Notes under the pieces: model-generated
What the model was told of the DNA's origin: nothing
Databases searched by the model: none
What the model saw: only the letters and a program-made list of their open reading frames with translations
In this document: positions 7,503 through 12,775 of the stretch, piece by piece
Layout of the letters: each line of letters starts with the position of its first letter
How positions within the stretch are numbered: the stretch's first letter is position 1
NCBI GenBank assembly: GCA_002686955.1
Contig: NYZA01000177.1
Span: forward strand, 1-12,775
From: Gemmatimonadota bacterium
Lineage (GTDB): Bacteria > GCA-2686955
DNA length: 12,775 bases
Direction of reading: 5' to 3'
Made by a program: the position numbers and the translations under genes

Positions 7503-7518
7503 CGGTGATCATACACCG
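7503..7518. promoter_or_regulatory. Dyad CGGTG-N6-CACCG over a candidate -10 of ddl
   Basis: A perfect 5-bp inverted repeat spaced by six bases. Read on the minus strand, the centre is TATGAT (7513-7508), a five-of-six match to the -10 consensus and 48 bases upstream of the ddl start. I see no good -35 at 17 bases. The layout looks like a repressor operator across a -10, but the sequence alone does not prove binding. Confidence 0.35.
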
Positions 7519-7525
7519 ATTCGAG

Positions 7526-7550
7526 CTCCCGGCGGCGCTTGCCGCGGGAG
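7526..7550. repeat. GC-rich stem-loop in the ddl/aminotransferase intergenic region
   Basis: CTCCC-G-(G)-CGGC pairs with GCCG-C-GGGAG. This gives a 10-bp stem with a single bulged G at 7532 and a GCTT loop. There is no T-run on either side, so it is not a classical terminator. It lies upstream of the aminotransferase gene and 67 or more bases upstream of ddl, between the two candidate promoters. Confidence 0.5.
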
Positions 7551-7567
7551 CCCGGCGTCGATAGACT
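7539..7567 (+). promoter_or_regulatory. Weak candidate promoter for the alanine aminotransferase gene
   Basis: TTGCCG (7539-7544) and TAGACT (7562-7567) are 17 bases apart, each a four-of-six match. The -10 lies in a small palindrome, AGACT-GGAT-AGTCT (7563-7576). Start of transcription would fall near 7574, giving a leader of about 27 bases that contains the AGAAGG ribosome binding site. Confidence 0.3.
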
Positions 7568-7600
7568 GGATAGTCTCAACCTCCCGCAGAAGGTCCAACC

Positions 7601-9037
7601 ATGCCCGTTTCGATGGCCGTCAATCAGAACATCGTCGAGCTGGAGTACGCTGTCCGCGGACCGATCCCGCAGCGTGCCGCCGAGCTCGCCCGTGCGGGTC
7701 GCCGCACGATCCCCTGCAATATCGGAAATCCCCAGGCGCTGGGCCAAAGCCCGATCACCTTCTATCGCCAAGTTCTCAGCTTCTTGGAGGCCCCGACAGC
7801 CCTGGCCCGCGAACGGAGATTTCGCGGAGCCTTCGACGCGAACTCTTCGGCATTCTTGGGCGTAGATGAAAGCGATTTCGTGGACCCCTGGGTGATCGAA
7901 TACTGCGAAAAGATGCTTGGTCACCTCGGATCCGGCATCGGGGCCTATACCGACAGCAACGGACCCGCGTTCATCCGTGAGGCAGTTGCCGGTTTCATCG
8001 ACCGCAGAGACGGCGCGGATTCAGGTTCGGGCGTGCCGGCCGACCCCGACTCGATCTTCTTGACCAACGGAGCCAGTGAGGCCGTTCGGTTCATCATCGA
8101 TCTTCTCATCTCCGACGCCGCCGATGGCATCATGATTCCGATTCCTCAATACCCTCTCTACTCGGCAACGATCAAGAAGGCGGGCGGAGCTCAGGTCGAG
8201 TATCATCCCGACGAAGAGAAGGGCTGGACTCTCGATCGGGCCATTCTCGACGACGCGATTTGTCGCGCCCGCGATCGGAGCATCACGGTAAAAGCCATCG
8301 TTATCATCAATCCCGCCAATCCGACCGGCGCGATACTCCCTGCCGAGGGCGCTCTGGAAGTGGTCGACTTCGCGGAGGAGAACCGATTGGCGATCATCGC
8401 CGACGAAGTGTATCAGGACAACCTGTACGGAGCCGAATTCGTCTCGTTCGCAAAGCTCGTCGGAAAGCGCGATATTCCACTTTTCAGCCTGCACAGTACT
8501 TCGAAAGGGTTCCATGGAGAGTGCGGAAGAAGAGGTGGCTATGTTGAAATCCGCAACCCGATCGACATCGAGGGCGCGGACGTCAGGCTTAGAGATCTGT
8601 TTTTCAAACAAGCATCGGTAGCCCTCTGCTCCAATACCACCGGGCAAGCGCTCACATATATTATGGTTACTCCTCCGCCGGAGGGGAGCCCACCGCACGG
8701 GCGATATCAACGGGAGAAGGAAACCATACTCTCGGCGCTCCAAGACAAAGCAACAATGATACGCGAAGCCTTCGAGGAAATGCGGGAGGTCGAGTGCTTC
8801 GGTCGCACGGGTGCGATGTACCTCTTCCCCCGTTTGGGTCGACTCCCGGGCGGCAAGACCGATTTCGACTACTGCATGGCGCTGCTGGAGGAAACAGGGC
8901 TGTGTACAGTAAACGGATCCGGATTCGGGCAACGCCCCGGCACGCATCACTTGCGTATAGCCTTCTTGCCGCCCAAGGAAATGCTGGATCAAGTATTGCC
9001 GGACTGGATCGCGTTTCACAACGCCTACGTACAATAG
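7601..9037 (+). CDS. Eukaryotic-type alanine aminotransferase (class I, PLP-dependent)
   Basis: Predicted to transfer the amino group between alanine and 2-oxoglutarate, giving pyruvate and glutamate. The 478-residue protein follows animal and plant alanine transaminases nearly motif by motif: EYAVRGPIPQRAAEL, NIGNPQALGQSPITFYRQV, SGIGAYTDSNG, FLTNGASEAVR, IPIPQYPLYSATI, INPANPTG (237-243), DEVYQDNLYG, then LHSTSKGFHGECGRRGGY with the PLP lysine at K302. GAMYLFPR and LLEETGLCTVNGSGFGQRPGTHHLR follow towards the end. The last block carries the substrate-binding arginine. Bacterial AlaA and AlaC enzymes lack these family-specific blocks. ATG 7601 has AGAAGG about 7 bases upstream. The gene is transcribed away from ddl and ends just before a decayed gene. 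Aspartate or another amino acid as donor is less likely given the ALT-specific blocks. Confidence 0.92.
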   Translation: MPVSMAVNQNIVELEYAVRGPIPQRAAELARAGRRTIPCNIGNPQALGQSPITFYRQVLSFLEAPTALARERRFRGAFDANSSAFLGVDESDFVDPWVIEYCEKMLGHLGSGIGAYTDSNGPAFIREAVAGFIDRRDGADSGSGVPADPDSIFLTNGASEAVRFIIDLLISDAADGIMIPIPQYPLYSATIKKAGGAQVEYHPDEEKGWTLDRAILDDAICRARDRSITVKAIVIINPANPTGAILPAEGALEVVDFAEENRLAIIADEVYQDNLYGAEFVSFAKLVGKRDIPLFSLHSTSKGFHGECGRRGGYVEIRNPIDIEGADVRLRDLFFKQASVALCSNTTGQALTYIMVTPPPEGSPPHGRYQREKETILSALQDKATMIREAFEEMREVECFGRTGAMYLFPRLGRLPGGKTDFDYCMALLEETGLCTVNGSGFGQRPGTHHLRIAFLPPKEMLDQVLPDWIAFHNAYVQ

Positions 9038-9053
9038 ATGGGGTCCGCCACAA

Positions 9054-10321
9054 ATGGCCATGCGACTCCACAATCCGCTCGCCGGCGAGCCGGCTCAGCG
9101 TTACCCCGGCTTCTGGACCGAATTCCGGCCCCGGCTGGACGCCGCTCTCAACGAGGGATCGGCAACGCTCGATGCATCGGGGCGCCACGCGCGGATCGCG
9201 GGTTCACCGAGCACACCCGCGGTGACCTGGACACTTCCGGACGAGATGGCCGGCTCCCAACTCTTCGCGCGGAGCTCGTGCTCAACAACGGTGCCGTGAT
9301 CGCCAACGTCACGGTTCACGAGGTGCTCGCCATCGGTTCCGAGTCCCCCTGGCCCACCAGAGTTCGTGTCGACGCGCCCCAGAGGCATGGCAGCCTGGTT
9401 CAGATTCTCGACTACGGCGCGTGGGAGCTCGGCCAATCGCCCGACACCTTGATCGACTCGAGCTTCGTCGTCGGCCTGAATCCCGAAGCCGGATCGATCC
9501 GATGCCGCTTCATCAACTCGGCGACGAGGCTCGCGGTCGAGGGTCTGTCGGTCGGTCTCCACCATATCGACGGAGACTTCACCGGAAGGAGTGCGTTCAC
9601 CGATAACACGGGATTCTTCCTGCTCGAGCGGGTGGATCCGGGAAGCTACTACCTCGAAGCATCACATGAATGGTACACCACGACCCGCGAGCCCCCTATC
9701 GGATCGCTCTTGCTCGAGCCGAACGCTTGGATGGTACGGGATTCGCTCGAAATCGATGAAGAGGGGATGGCCTACATCCAGCTCGAATCCGACACGCCGT
9801 TGCGGTAAAGAGTCACTTGGTATCCGACGGCGCTCAACGTCACCGATTCGCTAACCTGTCTGTCCGACTACGAATGGGTCGAGGATCTGGAGGACGAACC
9901 CCGAGAGGGCTACCTCTTCGCATTCGAGGACGAGAACTTCGGTTGGGATCCCGGCTATGTCGAGATCAACTTCGATCTGCCCCCCGACGCCACGGTGGAC
10001 AGGGTCGGACTCGAGTGGAAGGGCATCGGGCTCAAGTACCTTTGGGACAACATCTATACCTACTACCGCGTAGAAGACACGACGATTTGGAACGGATTTC
10101 AGACCTACATTTGCGACTCTTCTTGGATCGACTACTCAAATGTTGCCTCCGGCGAGCTCTTGACTCCCGGCGAGCGAAACAGAATCCGCTTCAGCGCAAC
10201 GAATGAAAGCGACTGGTCGGAGCATGTCGTCGATACGATGCGCTGGAGCTTCCACGGATGGCATCCCGGAGAGAGCGCGGGCGTATCGAGCGCGACACTT
10301 CGTCGACGGGACATGGAGTGA
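9054..10321 (+). pseudogene. Decayed gene: probable beta-rich extracellular protein, one frameshift plus an in-frame TAA
   Basis: Not recognised as a named family. From ATG 9054 the frame shows strong G/C bias at third codon positions as far as about 9263, ending in TWTLPDEMAGSQLF. It then runs into a TGA at 9297. Third-position bias moves to the -1 frame from about 9265 (RAELVLNNGAVIANVTVHEV), consistent with loss of one base. That frame is cut by TAA at 9806-9808 and then continues without a nearby start codon (RVTWYPTALNV...) to TGA at 10319. The joined protein would be about 420 residues. A middle segment (GLSVGLHHIDGDF to VDPGSYYLEASHEWY) resembles carboxypeptidase-regulatory-like beta-sandwich repeats. 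The C-terminal part is rich in Trp and Tyr (GLEWKGIGLKYLWDNIYTYY). No signal peptide is visible, so the 5' end may also be lost. Sequencing error is the main alternative. Confidence 0.6.
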
Positions 10322-10327
10322 GCCGGA

Positions 10328-11782
10328 CTACTCGACGTAGCCGAGCGATCTGAGCTTCTTCCGAACCTCGACGTCGAATTCCGAGCGTCCGACGCCGATG
10401 CGGTGAGGAGGCTGGGCCGACCAGCTAGAGAGCGCGTTCTCGAGCTCGGTGAAGTCGCTGTATTCTCCAACCCTCCCGGCTCCGATCAAGTCGTGCTCTT
10501 CCAGCGGATCGTCACCGAGATCGTAGAGCTCGAATCTGTCGCCTCGCCACGGTGTGTGGATCAGCTTCAGATCGTCGAGTAGAACCGATCGCGCCTTTCG
10601 GCGGTTCGGCCAGATCTGACCCGCCTCGGCGTCGAAGGGCTGGGTCGCCTCGGCAAAGAGAGGGCGCGGTGAGCCGGCCGGACCTCCGGAGAGCTCGGAA
10701 AGAAGGGATCGCCCTCTAAAAGTGTCAGGAGCCTCGACCTCGGCCAGCTCCAGCAAGGTAGGCGCCAAATCGATCGTTGCGCCGGGGGTAGATACGACGG
10801 CGGTTGGCACAGTGGGCCCCGTCACGATCAGCGGGATGCGAATATTCGTTTCGTAGACCGTCAATCCGTGATTGAAGGGATCGGCGTGCTCGAGTATCGA
10901 TTCCCCGTGATCGGCGGTGACGACAACATAGGTGTTGCGCATCGCGGGTAAATCCTCGAGTCGATCGATGAGGCGCCCGATCTGCTGATCTACGTAGCGG
11001 ATTTCCCCCTTGTACAGCTCGTGCAGCCTGTGCATCGCGGCATCGGCTTCACCGGTCGCACGGAAGCGACGGCGGGCCGCAACGATCGCGCCAAACGATC
11101 CGGCGCCGGTCACATCGACGCCGCCCTCGGAGACAAAGTGTGGTGGAGGCGCGTACGGCCAATGTGGGTCGAAGTAGTGCACCATCGCGAACCAGGGCTG
11201 CTCGCCGTCGCGTTCCCGCAGCCACGCAAGCGCGGCGTCGGTGGTCTCGGAGCCCCTTCGAATAACACGATTCTGGGGAAGCCCGATCGCGAGCGGGAGC
11301 TCTTCGTCGTAGTGATCGAAACCGAGATGGAGCCCGAATCGCGAGCTCAGGCAGAAACTCGATACGAAGGCGGCGCTCGTGTAGCCGGATTCGCTGAGCA
11401 GTTCCGGCAGACTCGGGCTTCCTTCCGGTCGGGGGATCCCGTTTCGGTAGACGCCGTGATCGACGGGGTATTCGCTCGTTAGGATCGAGGTGAACGAGGC
11501 CAATGTCGTGGGCACGACGCTCCTGAAGCTCTCGAATCGCGCCCCCTTCGACGCCAGCGCGTCCAGATTCGGAGTCGGATCGTTCCCGTGACCGTAGCAG
11601 CCGAGATGATCGGCACGAAGGGTATCGATCACCACCAAGAGGAGGTTCGGTCTCTGCTCAGAGCGATGAGCCGCGGGACCGCACGCAACCAGGGTCAGCG
11701 CCGAAATGCACCAGACCGAGACGCCGCACGCTCGGCGTCCGCTCCGGTTTGGAAGACAAGGCCATGGAATCATCCTGAGCAT
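10328..11782 (-). CDS. Lipoprotein of the sulfatase / alkaline phosphatase superfamily, lacking the formylglycine motif
   Basis: A 484-residue exported hydrolase-fold protein. The N-terminus has Arg residues, a hydrophobic stretch and a lipobox LVAC with the lipidated Cys at about residue 34, so it is predicted to be membrane-anchored. Sulfatase-family blocks follow: PNLLLVVIDTLRADHLGCYG with the first metal-binding Asp, PNLDALASKG, ILTSEYPVDHGV, HYFDPHWPYAPP, YVDQQIGRLI, VVVTADHGES (metal-binding Asp and His) and the terminal RKKLRSLGYVE. At the nucleophile position the sequence is TLASF where sulfatases have CxPSR or SxPSR, so Thr93 would be the nucleophile. Formylglycine cannot form there. 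A phosphodiesterase- or phosphotransferase-like activity is possible; the substrate is unknown. I chose ATG 11782, with AAGAGAAA upstream; ATG 11806 would add eight residues. It converges on the decayed gene with a 6-base gap. Confidence 0.85.
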   Translation of the reverse strand: MLRMIPWPCLPNRSGRRACGVSVWCISALTLVACGPAAHRSEQRPNLLLVVIDTLRADHLGCYGHGNDPTPNLDALASKGARFESFRSVVPTTLASFTSILTSEYPVDHGVYRNGIPRPEGSPSLPELLSESGYTSAAFVSSFCLSSRFGLHLGFDHYDEELPLAIGLPQNRVIRRGSETTDAALAWLRERDGEQPWFAMVHYFDPHWPYAPPPHFVSEGGVDVTGAGSFGAIVAARRRFRATGEADAAMHRLHELYKGEIRYVDQQIGRLIDRLEDLPAMRNTYVVVTADHGESILEHADPFNHGLTVYETNIRIPLIVTGPTVPTAVVSTPGATIDLAPTLLELAEVEAPDTFRGRSLLSELSGGPAGSPRPLFAEATQPFDAEAGQIWPNRRKARSVLLDDLKLIHTPWRGDRFELYDLGDDPLEEHDLIGAGRVGEYSDFTELENALSSWSAQPPHRIGVGRSEFDVEVRKKLRSLGYVE

Positions 11783-11793
11783 GTCGATTTCTC

Positions 11794-11821
11794 TTGGTGC
11801 CGACATCGAAGAGGGTAGACT
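11794..11821 (+). promoter_or_regulatory. Weak candidate promoter upstream of gdhA
   Basis: TTGGTG (11794-11799) and TAGACT (11816-11821) are 16 bases apart. The -10-like part, TAGACTGGGAT, nearly repeats TAGACTGGAT at the candidate aminotransferase promoter. It would give a leader of about 95 bases for gdhA and lies within or beside the 5' end of the sulfatase-fold gene on the other strand. A second TAGACT at 11901-11906 has no plausible -35. Low confidence. Confidence 0.22.
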
Positions 11822-11903
11822 GGGATGTTGCTCAATTCATGGAGCACATTCAAGCCGCAAGGCGACATGACGAGCGCTCGGCGCGGAATCCGAAACCGAA
11901 TAG

Positions 11904-12775
<872 letters not shown>

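Noticed and set aside
9038-9260. Open frame from ATG 9038 as the true N-terminus of the downstream gene
   Set aside because: Its first 70 or so codons are Arg/Pro-rich with poor G/C bias at third positions, typical of a shadow. The frame starting at 9054 carries the coding bias over the same bases.
9240-9300. Programmed -1 ribosomal frameshift in the broken gene
   Set aside because: The frame change is in the right direction, but no X-XXY-YYZ slippery heptamer is present in frame in this stretch, and a separate in-frame TAA lies downstream. Decay or a sequencing error is simpler.
10322-10327. Bidirectional terminator between the broken gene and the sulfatase-fold gene
   Set aside because: Only six bases separate the stops and no hairpin with a T-run is visible.
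11827-11845. TGCTC-N8-GAGCA inverted repeat before gdhA
   Set aside because: A 5-bp arm with an 8-base loop is easily found by chance. It is not placed symmetrically on any candidate promoter element.

Overview
The window is about 12.8 kb of GC-rich, densely packed bacterial chromosome. Most Shine-Dalgarno sites are clear, starts at TTG and GTG are common, and G or C is strongly preferred at third codon positions. I cannot assign a phylum from the sequence alone. A DksA-type zinc finger, a eukaryotic-type alanine aminotransferase, a sulfatase-fold lipoprotein and a fibrinogen-like motif together would fit a free-living, metabolically broad lineage such as the former delta-proteobacteria, Myxococcota or a neighbouring candidate phylum. 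That is inference. I see no rRNA, tRNA, CRISPR array, insertion sequence or phage gene.

Layout. From 1 to 3837 everything lies on the minus strand and reads as one compact gene train. In transcription order it is yggS (PLP homeostasis), yggT (membrane protein), a TraR/DksA zinc-finger gene, an rluD-type pseudouridine synthase, ruvX and mltG. Several neighbours overlap (rluD/ruvX by 7 bases, ruvX/mltG by 4 bases), which suggests translational coupling. There is a plausible sigma-70 promoter before yggS and an internal one before the dksA-like gene. The mltG frame runs off the left edge, and its last 32 visible codons match a fibrinogen-like domain rather than MltG.

On the plus strand from 3919 come a family 2 glycosyltransferase and a complete pgi. 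pgi converges on ddl (minus), and the two stop codons overlap. The ddl/alanine aminotransferase gap of about 140 bases is divergent and holds a cluster of dyads, one of them over a candidate -10 of ddl. After the aminotransferase (plus) there is a decayed gene (9054-10321) with one frameshift and one in-frame stop. It converges on a minus-strand lipoprotein of the sulfatase/alkaline phosphatase superfamily. The window ends in the N-terminal two thirds of an NADP-type glutamate dehydrogenase gene (plus).

Functional themes. Peptidoglycan synthesis and processing (MltG, Ddl), translation and RNA modification (RluD, RuvX), the hexose-phosphate branch point (Pgi), and the nitrogen/carbon junction at glutamate and 2-oxoglutarate (alanine aminotransferase and GdhA). 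This is mostly ordinary housekeeping DNA, and I see no convincing new multi-gene system. The points most worth a second look are the MltG/fibrinogen-like junction at the left edge, the broken gene at 9054-10321, the dyad cluster upstream of ddl and the aminotransferase, and the sulfatase-fold lipoprotein that lacks the formylglycine motif.
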